NCBI GenBank assembly: GCA_035235625.1
Contig: CP141142.1
Span: 29,584,995-29,648,994, forward strand
Length of the DNA stretch: 64,000 bases
Origin: Saururus chinensis
Lineage: Eukaryota > Streptophyta > Magnoliopsida > Piperales > Saururaceae
Direction of reading: 5' to 3'
Shown piece by piece: positions 1 through 11,458 of this stretch. The position numbers and the translations under genes are program-made. Numbering within the stretch: the stretch's first letter is position 1; each line of letters opens with the position of its first letter. The notes below the pieces were generated by a model. It saw nothing but the letters and a program-made list of their open reading frames with translations, made no database searches and had not been told where the DNA came from.

Positions 1-2290
1 CACGGTCGGTACTCTCCAACAGTTTTTTACTCAATCTGGTATATTTCATATATTATCTTGCCCTGGTACCCAAAAACAAAATAGACTCAGTGAAAGCAAG
101 CATATGCATCTTGTCGAGACTAGACTCACTTTATTACCCAGGGACATCTTCCCTCTAGTTTTTTGAATTATGTTTTTTCCACAACTGCCTATTTGATAAA
201 TTGGTTGCCTACCAAGTCACTGCGCTCTCAGACGCTTCGGTATGGGAATTTGCTAGGATCTTATTCTCACCTTTGGGTCTTCGGGAGTGCTTGTTATTCT
301 TATCTCCAACCATTCGGCTGGACTTTAAATCTATTAAGTGTATCTTTCTTGGTTATAGTAGGCTTCACAAAGGATATCACTGTCTTGATCCTCTTACTGC
401 CTCTATATTTCTTGCCATATCTCATTTACTAAAGCCTCTTTTCCCCTGCTAGTGCGACTGCCTACAATGACTGCTCTTCCACTGGTTCTTTTCAAAGTTT
501 GCAAGTTCCCGCTCTGTACCTTGAAGGAGGTTATGTTACCTGCTGCTCCCGCCGCTTCACTCTATTCTCCTACCCTTCCTTTGCCCACGGACGCTGTCCT
601 TCCTTTCAATACCATCTCAGCCTATCATATCACCGCCTGTTGGGCAAGCTTCTGCTGCTCCTTCATCTCCAACGTCTTGTCAGTTCGCCCAACACTCTCT
701 CTGAGGTCATTGCTCAATTTTGCCAGCTATCATCTTCACATCCTCCTTTAAGCCCTTTATCATTCTTCTCCTTAGTCGCCTTCTCTTCGGCTCTAGCCTA
801 TCATCCTGTGGTCACTCATTCTAGAAATGGTACTTTTGCCTCCTAAGGATTATTTCTCTACTCCTTATCTAATTCCTCGATCTTGCTCTTCTTGCAGCCT
901 CTCATGATCATCCTCGAGCCCTCCTCCTATAAATAGGCAGTCTCTAATCCACATTGGGTGCTAGCTATGAATGATGAAATCACAACTCTTAACCGCAACT
1001 ACACCTGGATCTTGGTTCCTTCCACCCTTACTATGAATGTAGTTAGTTGTAAATGGGTTTATCATCTTAAACATATGGATCTATTGAGAGGTACAAGGTC
1101 CGACCTGTGGCTAAGAGTAATAATCAGCATCCCGGTTTTGACTGTGGGAAACATTCTGTCCTGTGGTCAAGGCTGGCACAATCTGCTTGTTTTTTTGCCT
1201 TAGCCGTCACTTTCAACTGGTCTCTCCAACAATTTGATGTTAAAAAAGCTTTCTTACACGGCGACCTCAAGGAGGAAGCTTACGTTTGCCTGGCTTCATT
1301 GATTCCTTGCATCCTAACATGTTTATCGGCTCCGCTAGGCTTTCTTCGGGCTCAAGCAAGCACCTCAGGTGTGGTACACTTGTTTTGCTGCCCTGTCTCT
1401 TTCGCCTTGGCTTTGTGAGTTGTCCATATGACACCTCCGCCTTTATATGGTAACAGAAATCCAAAGGGCTCTTACTTCTCTATGTCGATAATATTATTCT
1501 CACAGGCAGTGACCCTCCCCTCCAACATTTTATTTAGTGGATATCTCAGGAATTTGATACAAAGGACCTTGATCCTCTACATTTCTTTCTTGATATGCAA
1601 GTTACACGGTCTGGCTCTATGCTTACATTCTCTCAAACTAGATATGCCATTCAGCTTCTTGATCGGTTCGGCCTCTCAAGGGTCAAACCCGCCAAGACAC
1701 GGCTCAGCTTATCATTCTTCTCCTTAGTCGCCTTCAATATCTCACTATGAGCTGGCCCAACCTTCCCTTCGCCGTTAATCATGCTGCCAATTTATGCAAA
1801 CTCCTTGTGCGGCCATCTTCAAGCTATTAAAAGGATATTTCGGTATTTCAAAGGTACACTCTTATGGTTAGACATTTCACTCCTCTCAAGACCTCACTCT
1901 ATGCTTTCTTAGATACCGATTGGGCTAGCTGCCTCGACAGACAGTCGCCTATCTTCCTTTGGCCCAAACCTTCTCACGTGTGGTGCCAAGAAACAGGCCA
2001 CTGTGTCTCATTCTAGTGCAAGCCGAATATCGGGCTCTGGCTTCAACAAAGGCATATTGACAATGTGAGTGCGGTACATTTGTCCAAGAGTCTAAGTCTT
2101 TCGTAGTCCCATGAAGCATAGTGACATCGATGTTCACCTTATTCGTGAACATTTCTCAAGGGTACTATTTACTTTTTTCATATCCCAGGCCACTCTCAGA
2201 TCGCTGATATATTTAACAAATCCTTACCTAGTCCCCGGTTCCATCTTCTCTGGGACAAGCTCCAACATCGGGAAATCCCTCCTTGAGCTT
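1..2290 (+). pseudogene. Ty1/copia pol relic: integrase, reverse transcriptase, RNase H
   Basis: Decayed 3' part of a copia polyprotein, truncated by the window edge. In order I can read the end of the integrase core (a PGTxxQN-like motif followed by SKHMHLVETRLTLL near 60-135), the post-core stretch (LINWLPTKSLRSQT, HLWVFGSACYSYLQP, CIFLGYSRLHKGYHC, 180-385), then RT from about 950 (NRNYTWILVP, CKWVYHLK, QFDVKKAFLHGDLKEEAY) and RNase H pieces to about 2170 (SDIDVHLIREHFSR). The pieces lie in different frames and contain stops, so no protein can be made. The catalytic RT YVDD box, expected near 1480-1500, is not legible. The order and motifs are standard copia; the lineage is not resolved. 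A polypurine tract and LTR start follow directly. Confidence 0.85.
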
Positions 2291-2548
2291 GAGGGGGATG
2301 TGAAGCCAGACGTCTTCCATTCACCTTTGGTGCCCAGAATTCAAACTGATTTCAATAAGTTTACATGCCAACCATTCTTGTTTTTTGATTCTCTCAATCA
2401 ATCTTCTTAATTGTAACAGATCTTTTCTATGTATAGTAGAATTGAACAATTATAGGGATATGAAATTATCCGAGAAAATTCTTATATTTACATAAATACA
2501 GATGCAATAGAATGAATCAATTAAGGGGTTCTGTTTAATTTTTTCACA
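2291..2548 (+). mobile_element. Polypurine tract and 3' LTR of the first copia relic
   Basis: A purine run (GAGGGGGA, 2291-2298) follows the decayed end of the copia frame and is followed at once by TGTGAAGCC, the expected 3' LTR start at 2299. The LTR right end is uncertain. TTTTTCACA at about 2548 would give a 250-bp LTR, a normal size for copia, but no partner LTR or target duplication is available in the window to confirm it. Confidence 0.5.
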
Positions 2549-3117
2549 CTGACCAGCGGTTCAGCACCATAACGACATAATCAGATGGACAATCCCGCAT
2601 TTGCTTATCACCCTCGTTTCCCAATGGGCTCTCTCTGATTGATTGACATTGAGCAAACGCTCCTAACTTCTTCACCTTCCATTTCTCCTACCAGCCTCTA
2701 CCTCTAGTTGCAAGGCCTCTCATCCGACCCCTACCACTACTACAATCCAGGCTGTACCTCCTCCAACCCAACTACAACCACCCTTTGTCCCTGCCTCCCC
2801 ACGAACTGCCAACTGATGAAAACTACTCCCTCCTCCTTGGTGCTCTAATCCTAGGCTAAACAACATGCGGGTGGTACCACCTCCATGCCTTAGATGCTAG
2901 CCAAACCAACAGCGGAAGGTGCGGCCTTATTGCTACCTAGTCATCTCTGTGTGCAAAAATGGACAGCAACATTGGGACCTCATTGGTCCTACAATCCCAT
3001 TCCTTCTATTGAAGGCTTCCTCACCCAACACCATTCAACAAACCTCAACCCGCCACCAAGAAGAAGGGTCCAAACACCATCTGTCTAGGTGGTGCTAAAA
3101 TATATTAAAACTTGAAA
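2549..3117. other. No recognisable gene; C-rich intergenic stretch
   Basis: C/A-rich sequence with short proline-rich reading frames and frequent stops in all frames. It could be a decayed retrotransposon leader or gag linker region, since it lies between a copia 3' end and a gypsy integrase fragment, but no family motif is visible. Confidence 0.4.
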
Positions 3118-3514
3118 ACATGATTTTGGTTGAATGGGATGAAGGATGAATATCAAAGACCGATTGGAAGATTATACCCATTTGAGATACCACAATGGAA
3201 GTGGTAGCATATCACTATGAATTTCATTCTGAATTTACCAAAAACACAAAGGAAAATTCTCAAATCAGGTGGTAGCAGATAGAATTACTAAGTCAGCTCA
3301 TTTCCTACTTGTTAAATGAACCCAAATGCTAGAAAGTTTAGCTCAATTATACATTCAGGAGATAATGAGATTGCATAGAGCACTATTGACAATAATATCC
3401 GATAGAGGCCCTATATTCACTTCTAGATATTAGAGAAATTTTTAAAATGCTTTGGGTGCAAAATTTAAGTTTAGTACAAATTTTCATCTTCAAAAGGATG
3501 GTCAATATAAAAGC
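3118..3514 (+). pseudogene. Chromovirus-like gypsy integrase relic, 5' part
   Basis: Fragment of a Ty3/gypsy integrase. Readable pieces in shifted frames: EYQRPIGRLYPFEIPQWKW (approach to the core), ITMNFILNLPKT (the MDFI-LPKT segment with the first catalytic Asp replaced by Asn), a VADRITKSAHFL segment, YIQEIMRL and IISDRGPIFTSRY (second catalytic Asp, SDRG). Frameshifts and stops are abundant. The gene is interrupted at 3515 by the solo LTR and resumes at 5478 in the same order, so the two parts belong to one element. Confidence 0.8.
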
Positions 3515-3519
3515 ATTAC

Positions 3520-5477
3520 TGTAACACCCTGCCTTTTTGATTACGTTTAACCTAAGGGGTTAAAAATAATTAGATAATTTTTAGAGGTTGAAACCTCCGT
3601 ATATAAGTAGAGCTCGAAGAAACGAGCGTAACAAATCAAAGAACGCATGAAATGGAGGTTGGGAGCAAAAGTTACAACCTCAGGAAGAGTATAGTAGAGG
3701 CGAAACCTACTTTAAAAGAGTAAGATAAACTACTTTCAGTGGGCTAGTTTCGTAGGGATCATCGATATGAGCTCAATGGTACCAATAACGTGTGAATCCG
3801 AGTCCGGGGTAGAAAGATATGCGCATTTGAAGATATATATAAAAAAAAGAAAACCCACGCAGGTGGCTTGGCCGCACAATGTGTGACGGACGATGTGACA
3901 TGCGGTCCAGTGCATCACATGCAGTGGCTCATGCATGTCATGTAAGCATCACAGCACCGTTCTATGGGCGCCGCCACCGAAATCAGCGGCATTGCCATTT
4001 CTGGCAGTGCAGTGCCACTATTTCGATGCAGCTCGGGGTTATAAATACCCCATTTTAGTCAGTTTTGAAGACAACTACATTTTCTCCATTTCTGATCATT
4101 CTAAGTCTGATTTAGCCCATTCAAGATGTGTTCTTAACTAAATCGAGCGTACTCTATACAATGGAGGGGTCTTTTATTTAATTTGGAGACCGTATAAGGA
4201 AGAAATGCCTTGAGATAAGAAGGGGGCCTGCCCGACATCCTTGGGCACTAGAGAAAGAAACGTGACCTGGAGCAAGAGGGGGTTCCCTCTGTAGTTGTCG
4301 GGCACAACGAGAGAAGTGACCCAGAGTAGAGGAGGCTTTGTCCTCCCCTATAGGACCACATGGTGAAAGATGTATCCCCAGGTAGAGGGGAGGTTCTGGC
4401 CATAGTTTATAAGCACGAAAAGATAAAAATGTCCAAAAAAGGGGATATTCTATCTATCACCTCAGGGCATGAAAAGTAAGAAGCGTCTCCAGGGGAGGGT
4501 ATGTTATGTCCGCTAAGGAGATTTATGAGAAGCATAAAGTGTGTCAAGTTAGAGAAAGATTCATTCTGCCACGTTCAAATGCAGTGAGAAAGATGTTTCG
4601 GGGCGAGAGGAGATTTACCCACCATCTTCGGACCTGAAAGAAGGACACTATGAAGAAACAAACAACTTTGAACGCTGCCACTTCCGGTATCTCATAGGAG
4701 TAAGTATTTCTAACCTTCTGTTTTAATATAAGTATACAAATATGTATGCACCCTAAGTAGTCAACTTAGGATGTTCAATGACTTATACGCATGTACAACT
4801 TAATTAGTGATATTAATATACTAATTAAGATGTATAATTTGCTTTGATATGATGTGTTCTGATATGTTCTGATTTGAGTTGCTTTGTTATGCTTTATCTG
4901 ATATGATATGAGGTGTCTTGATATGCTTTGGTATTATTACTCTATTATGATCTGATATACTATAATATGATATGTCATGATTTGATGGGATTTGATGTAA
5001 TCCAATCTACTCTATTGTGTTATGCTTCGCTCTATGATAGAGTTAGATGTACAATTCCATTAATTTGTTAGCTTCCGTTTATCTTTGATAATTTATATGA
5101 TTTATGAGATTTTTGTCTAACTTCGATTAAATATTCGGATATATACACACACACATACATTTTAATGTATGTGTTTTTGTACTATATGATGTATGTAATA
5201 ACCGTTAGGTAGAACTACGTTCGAATCCAATCGTATTGGAATAATATTGTGAATGTTATCCAATGCGTACATAGGCAACCAATGGCAAGGCGACGTTGGC
5301 CCGATCCAAATTAAATATTATTATAAGTTTTATTCTGATTTACATGCAACGAACTTTGAAGTTGCATAGTGTGTAGGTGAACATTGTACCTCTCGCACAT
5401 AGATGATGTCTGCTTGCTTAAGAAATAAAATTTCTATTCAAGCTTTTTTGGACCCCAGCTTGGGTCGGGGCGTTACA
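3520..5477 (+). mobile_element. 1,958-bp solo LTR (family D) inside a gypsy integrase
   Basis: Starts TGTAACACCC and ends GGGGCGTTACA, the TG...CA form of a gypsy LTR, and is flanked by a perfect 5-bp target duplication ATTAC (3515-3519 and 5478-5482). Removing it rejoins the integrase relic. It has no coding domain, PBS or PPT, so it is best read as a solo LTR left after LTR-LTR recombination. The 3' end (CTTGGGTCGGGGCG...) resembles the end of family C at 11430-11458, which suggests the plus orientation. A short (AC)n tract lies near 5144-5155. Confidence 0.88.
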
Positions 5478-6156
5478 ATTACCCAAACATTGGAGGGTAT
5501 GTTTTAGGCTAAAGTATTTGAGCGAAAAGGAAATTGGGATGATTTCATGTCACTCTTTGAATTCTCTTACAGTAATAGTTATCACCCTATGAAGCTTTGT
5601 ATAGATGCCGATATTGGTTACCCATAAGTTGGAATGAAGTTAAACATTATTTACTCAAAGAAGAGTTGGTGATCTAGTGTGCTGAGAAGATTCATGAAAT
5701 TAAGGAAAAACTTCTTATAGCCAAAAATCACTAAAAGAAGTATGTTGATATTAGATGGAGAGAATTAAAATTTGAAATAAGAGACCATGTCTTTCTAAAA
5801 GTCTCGCACACCAAAGCTGTATAAGGTTTAGGAATAAAGGAAAGTTGAGTCCACATTTTGTTGGACCTCTTGTTTCTATGCAGTGAAAATGAATCTTTGG
5901 TCCAACTCATGTCATTGATGAGGAAATTGTAGAACTTCAACCTGAATTGGAATACAAAGAAGAATCTATTCAAATTCTAGATAGAAAGGTTAGAACCTTG
6001 AGAAACAAAGTTATTTCCATGGTTAAAGTACTTTGGAGGAGTCAAATATGAGAATAAATGACTTGGGTGACAGAAGATGAATTGAAGAAAGTGTATATCC
6101 CACATTTGTTCACTAAGCCATCCATTGAGGACAAAAATTTTCTAAAGAAGGAAGGA
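5478..6156 (+). pseudogene. Chromovirus-like gypsy integrase C-terminus and chromodomain-like tail
   Basis: Continuation of the relic at 3118-3514. Readable: TQTLEGMF, NWDDFMSLFEFSYSNSYHP, then AEKIHEIKEKLLIAK, RELKFEIRDHVFLKVS, THVIDEEIVELQPELEYKE and IQILDRKVRTLRNKVI with MVKVLWRSQ. The last stretch is the C-terminal chromodomain-like tail typical of plant chromoviruses (Del/Tekay type by family knowledge). Several in-frame stops and a deletion in the FVGP region make it dead. It ends in a purine tract AAAGAAGGAAGGA (6144-6156), the polypurine primer, followed by an LTR start. Confidence 0.82.
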
Positions 6157-7604
6157 TGTGATGCCCACAAATTTAGAGGTATTCTTACATATTATAAATA
6201 TTATAATTAAAACAAAATTTAAAATTCTTCTAGATGAATCATCAACGTTATCACCGACTTGTCAGTGAGGGCATCAATGAGTGGAGATTGTTATGTTAAC
6301 ATGCAAAGACACATCGGCAAAATCACCAGTGATTTTTTTTTCATTGATAGGGTTAATGTCGCATTAGTGTGAGAGACAATTATGTCGATGGGGATAAAAA
6401 CTATATGAAACAAACAATTACATTCTAGATTCGATTATTACCCTTTCATGCCCTAAGATCCTATTCTATTTAAAAATTAATTTCTAGTCGAGAAAGGAGA
6501 CCTAGGATGCATGTTGTTAAATTTTAATTGTTTACTTATAAGCACATAAATTTATAGTAGACAAATGGCTAAATCAAGTGTCAATCCCACATATACTTGA
6601 AATCGGAAAATCAAATTTAATCTAACTCAAACCCTAATCTAGTTAACAACCATAAAGTAATTCACATGACTAAAGTAACTAACAAAAGGAAATAAAAGTT
6701 AAAAAGCAATTAAACTATCCAAATCAAAATTCTAAAGCTTTAATCTAGATTAAGAAAGCAATGAAAAAATAACTAGAATATCAAATAAGTAAAACACTAA
6801 GGCATAGGAATCTACATTCATTAAATCATGAAACCGATAAGTATGATCATTAATTATTTTTCACATTCATCTCATAACAATCTAGAAATCAATCTTTGTT
6901 ATTATATAAAATATTATTATTAAGTTTTATTTACAAATTGTCTTTGTAAAGATGATGGAGAAGGGCTACCTACCTAGGTTGGCTCAAGCTAGTGTGAAAC
7001 TCATATCCTGTTAACACAAGAAAATTAAGAAAAATAAAAAGAATAAAAAAATCAAAAATGAATGATGCAGGTTGAGAGGATTTAGAAAAGTCAAGACCAA
7101 TAAAAATGAATTGAGAAAAAATATCATGATTCAAAAAAGGCATGGGCATATTAATTTATGAGCTTTTAATTTTTTGTATATGTTTAGGTAATAATGTACA
7201 CATATTTTAGCTATAGTGAGTCAAAAAATGAGAACTTTTTGTTTAGTATTGTTTTAAGAACTTTGTTTCAATTGAAGAAGGTAACCTTGTGAGATTCAGG
7301 ATTAAAAGATACACGAGTTAATACATTGGTGGATTTTTCTAAAATTGATAAAAGTGAATTAAAATGTCTAAGGCAATCATTGTTGGTTTCTTCTAAAACA
7401 TTAGTGGTTTCGTATAAAAATTGACATTCACATACAAATGAAGTTCACTAATCTAAGGCAAAATATGAATAAACATAATTTGTGGATGCACTTAAATTAA
7501 AGGAGAATTAAATAAAAATTCGTAAAAAAGAGCTCAATGTTGCTTGTTTTAATGTTTTATTTTATTTTAAGTTCTAGATATCAAGTAGAAGTGCTTTTAA
7601 AGGA
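6157..7604 (+). mobile_element. Probable 3' LTR remnant of the gypsy relic, then AT-rich DNA
   Basis: TGTGATGCCCACAAATTT directly after the polypurine tract is the expected 3' LTR start. Its right end could not be set because the partner LTR is absent. The rest is AT-rich with no coding motif. The stretch after about 7000 may be unrelated flanking DNA up to the CACTA end at 7605. Confidence 0.45.
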
Positions 7605-7860
7605 CACTATAACAAAAGGAATATTAGTGACATTTTTCTTAGTGATGCAATCCAAAGCGTTGCTAAAAACTACTATTTGTGATGCATAAAAAACATTGCC
7701 AAAAAACAACTATTTGTGGGATTTTTTAAAAGCATCGTAAATAAAATAAGTTTTATAAAATAAAAAATTTAGAACACATCGCAAATAGTGGTACTATTAG
7801 CGATGCTTATGAAAAAGCATCACAAATGAAATATTTTTTTGAAAATATTTGAAGGCTATT
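7605..7860 (+). repeat. Left terminal and subterminal repeats of the CACTA-like element
   Basis: CACTA terminus at 7605, then multiple copies, direct and inverted, of a core close to TTAGCGATGC/GCATCGCTAA (for example near 7640, 7672, 7795 and 7812). These are the presumed transposase-binding repeats of this class. The segment 7825-7860 is an inverted partner of 11465-11500, so the LTR at 7861 sits between two arms of a hairpin-forming repeat. Confidence 0.55.
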
Positions 7861-8273
7861 TGTGATCTTAAACCGGTTTTTGTTTCACTTTAATTATCGG
7901 TTATCGTGAGGTTAACGTATTTTCTGATTTATTCGGTGGTTTCATAAATAAATAGTTTTTATGATGGTTTTAATCAAAATCAACTTTAAGAGTTGTGGTT
8001 TTAAGTGATTTTGAATCAAATGTGAATTTTTGAAATTTTTTTAGAATTTTTACTAATTTTTCAAAAATTAGGGTTTTGGCGGGACCCCTGTGGGCCCCAT
8101 CGTCGAAATTTTGGTTTTTGTGCCAAATGGACCCAGACATTAACCTAAGGTTATACAAAAAATTTTAGAATTTTCTTAATCTTAATTAGTGCTCAAATTT
8201 GTAAAATATCTATTTTTAGCCTACTTTTCCTATTTACACCCCATAACTTACCTATACACACCCCAACCCTTAC

Positions 8274-8282
8274 TATAAAAGG
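8274..8282 (+). promoter_or_regulatory. TATA-like box of LTR family C
   Basis: TATAAAAGG about 410 bp into the LTR, followed by a GC-richer leader near 8290-8370. Position and sequence fit an RNA polymerase II retrotransposon promoter. This is inferred from sequence only. Confidence 0.45.
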
Positions 8283-10015
8283 CCAAACCTGAGTCATTCC
8301 AATTTTGGGAATAGGCTGAGGAGGAGAGGTCATGCCTAATCCCCAAATTAGGCCCGGATTAGAAGGTGTTTAAGGTAAGTCTATTCTAATTAAGCACTAA
8401 ATCCTAGCTTTCTTCTTAATCTCCTCTAAATCTACCATTTCCCCTTTGTTTCAATTCATTTTTGGACATCAAAACTACTGATTTGTATTTTTACTACAAA
8501 CCCTAGCTCTCAAAATCCGATTTTTTTTATATTCAACAAGCCCTAGATCTAAGTTTTTAATTATTTCTTTGGTAAATCGATTTTAATGGAGTTTAATTCA
8601 AACTCTGTCTTTGTAAGGTTTTCAAGAAGGGTGACCATCAAATCCAAGTCTAATCAAGGGATAAGGTAATGGACTTTCGAAATTTTAGTTGTCTATGGTA
8701 AAACTCTTGATTTTGTGGCTTATTTTGAATGGAGTTACTTGTTTTAGTGTGTTAATGGCATGATTAGAAAATGATAATCTTTAATCCCGATTTCATAGGG
8801 TTTTATCTTGTTATGATGTGGTTTAGCATTCTGGAAGTCATGGAGGACTTTTGATGGTATTTAGGTTGTTAGATGTTGATTTAAAGTGTTATCAATGGAG
8901 TTTTGGTTTGAAAATGTGAAAGGAAGAAGATGGTTAGTTCTGCCTTGTTGGCGTTTGAACGACCCTTCTGGGCGTTCGAACGGCAACACTGTCTGATCGA
9001 TAGATTTTCAATTCAGCCGATTGAACGGCCTGTTGGGCGTTCAAACGGCCAAACTGTGAATTTGAAATTTTCCCATTTAGCTGATCGAACAGCCTGCAGG
9101 GCTTTCGAACAGCTACACAACAATCTTGTGATTTATTTGCATGATGTTTATTTTAATGATTCTATTTTAACTTGCCAATTTTATATGAATGTGGAGTGCT
9201 TTAAGCTATATTATGCTATTAGAAAGGCATGCTATTGAGGTTATGAAGTTGGGATATATGGTTAGAGATTTGTGGAATGACTTATATTTTGTGGCATGAT
9301 GTTGGAATTGTCATCTTGAAATTGTGAATGGTTGATTCTCTATGGTTAGGTGTATTTTCAGTAGGACTACAACCTATTAATGGACTGACTTGGCATGATA
9401 GTATGTGGTTAGTTGATGTGTGGATGTTGGTGAATGCCATGACTCAAGGATGAAATGAATGGTCTTACATGTGTTTAGCCTTTGTGGTTGAGTTTTGAAT
9501 TGAGTTATGATTTTAATGATTCTTCTCCTATGATTTCCGCTGGGATTCATGTTTAGATGGTAATTCACATATGTAGTGTGGTAGTGAGTTTAATTTCAAG
9601 CATGTTGACATGCATTGTGTGGAGTGCTTCTACTAGGTACACACACACATGTAGGGTTTAATGATGATGTTGAAGCTTGATATTATGATTATGAATGATG
9701 CATTAGGGGCTGATGAGAGCACTTATCATGGATTAGGATTCATGTATGCCTTGCCTACATATGTACCATGCTATATGCATCATGAAAATGGATTTCCAAT
9801 TGAGGCTTCATTGAGGTTAATCTAATTTGACCGATTGGATACAATGTGGTGAAATTGTATTCCGAAATTGATCGGTTGTGGATTAATCGAAAGTTGATTT
9901 GTCCGAAAGGACATGTTTTTGATTTGATGGTTTGTCCGAGCACACCGGCTTACCAGTTATCGTTGCTTGGGACTTTAGTCTTGACAAGCTGGGTTGCCCG
10001 GGAGGTTAGACTAGA

Positions 10016-10352
10016 TGGGCAAGAGTTACTTGAAGGCGTTGACCTTGAGGAGCAAGAGTTGCTCGAAGGTGTTGGCCTTGAGGAGCAGGAGTTGCTTGAA
10101 GGCATTGGCCTTGAGGAGCAAGAGTTGCTCGAAGGCGTTGGCCTTGAGGAGCAGGAGTTGCTCGAAGGCCTTGGCCTTGAGGAGTAGGGGTTTCTCGAAG
10201 GCCTTGGCCTTGAGGGGCAGGAATTGCTAGAAGGCATTGGCCTTGAGGAGCAAGAGTTGCTCGAAGGTGTTGGCCTTGAGGAGCAGGAGTTGCTTGAGAC
10301 TTCGGTCTTGACAAGCAGGAGTTGCTCGAAGGCGTTGGCCTTGAGGAGCAAG
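10016..10352 (+). repeat. 33-bp minisatellite, about 10 units
   Basis: Tandem units built on GGCCTTGAGGAGCAAGAG followed by TTGCTCGAAGGCGTT, period 33 bp, with small substitutions between units. Because 33 is divisible by three, all frames stay open through several units and give 11-residue repeats (LEEQELLEGVG in one plus frame, serine-rich repeats on the minus strand). These are by-products of the array rather than evidence for a gene. Confidence 0.9.
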
Positions 10353-10430
10353 TCTATTCTCTGTGTATGGACTTGCATGTTGGACTAGTGTGTGTGCGAC
10401 ACTTATACATGCATGACGAATGAGAATAAT

Positions 10431-10800
10431 ATGATGCACGATAGAATATGTATGTTAGAGATACATTCATGCAGGTTGATTCTGATATGATGCATGATAG
10501 AATATGTATGTTAGAGATACATTCATGTAGGTTGAGATGATATGATGCATGATGGAATATGTATGTTAGAGATACATTCATGCAGGTTGTTATGATGTGA
10601 TGCATGAGGGAATATGTATGTTAGAGATACATTCATGCATGAGGGAATATGTATGTTAGAGATACATTCATGCATGTTGTTATGATGTGATGCTTGAGGG
10701 AATATGTATGTATCTGTTAGAGATACATTCATGCAGGTTGATTATGATATGATGCATGATAAAATATGTATGTTAGAGATACATTTCATGCAGGGTGTTA
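10431..10800 (+). repeat. ~56-bp minisatellite in LTR family C
   Basis: Six to seven units of about 55-59 bp containing ATGATGCATGATAGAATATG followed by TATGTTAGAGATACATTCATG, with some shortened units near 10600-10680. A degraded inverted counterpart occurs at 44070-44290 in the second family-C copy. Confidence 0.9.
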
Positions 10801-10961
10801 TGATGAGAATGACATTATGTGGATTATACACTATGATGCAGTTTTAGGTGATGTGTATGTGTGATCAGAAAATGATGCACCTTGCCAATCTTTGATCTGA
10901 ATGAATATATTGCTATGCTATCGTATTTTCAATGTTGATTGTGATATTAAAAACCATTGCT

Positions 10962-10976
10962 GAGTTTGTTAAACTC
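10962..10976 (+). other. LTR stem-loop, family C version
   Basis: GAGTTT-GTT-AAACTC: a perfect 6-bp stem in the context CTGAGT...ACTCACC, 482 bp before the LTR end. Equivalent hairpins with a different stem occur in family A (20581-20596, 54303-54318) and in the minus-strand chromovirus 5' LTR (53080-53095). Confidence 0.6.
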
Positions 10977-11458
10977 ACCCCTCTTTCTTGTGTTTTGTTT
11001 TGGGGCTGCATGGTGCGACACGCAGACGGACAGGATCTCCTCTTTGAGGAAAGGTCGGAGATGACTTGGATATGATCGTGGAGATCGTGTGTGACTTACT
11101 TTCCTTTGGTTTTATGCTTCTGTTTAGAACCTTTGTGTAGGGTTCTCGTTTGTTTTGGATTATGTCACAATTTACAGTTGTGTTTGCTTAAGACTTATTT
11201 TGAGCCAGTGTGGGCTATAGTTGACTAAGCATGTGGGTTTTGAGATTAGTTGTTTACTTTGTGATAAACAACTCTCTTTCTGTTCTTATTTACTCTTGCT
11301 CAAAGGAATGTGTGTACTCCGTATTTCTGTTAGATCGCCCGTATTTAGGGTTAGGTCTTCCGCTAAACCGTTTCTCAATCTTCCCTTCGTCGCCCCCGCG
11401 CGCTTGACTGGCCCTTGGACCGGGTTCAGCTCGGGTCGAGCATCGCTGGGGCGTGACA

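Larger units (their letters stand above)
7861..11458 (+). mobile_element. 3.6-kb gypsy-type LTR, family C copy 1
   Basis: Starts TGTGATCTTAAACC and ends GGGGCGTGACA, interrupting the CACTA repeats. It has no coding domains, PBS or PPT, so it is a solo LTR or an isolated LTR. A TATA-like TATAAAAGG is at 8274-8282, the likely promoter. It carries two minisatellites (10016-10352 and 10431-10800) and a stem-loop at 10962-10976, 482 bp before the 3' end. An inverted, more decayed copy flanks the minus-strand chromovirus (43760-45586 plus 59111-60470) and has the same order of arrays. The 5-bp flanks (CTATT and AAGTT) do not match, so the boundaries or the insertion history are less certain than for the other solo LTRs. 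Confidence 0.7.

Noticed and set aside
9950..10378. 142-codon Ser/Pro-rich minus-strand frame resembling a repeat protein
   Set aside because: Wholly inside the 33-bp minisatellite, whose unit length is a multiple of three. The second family C copy does not conserve it.
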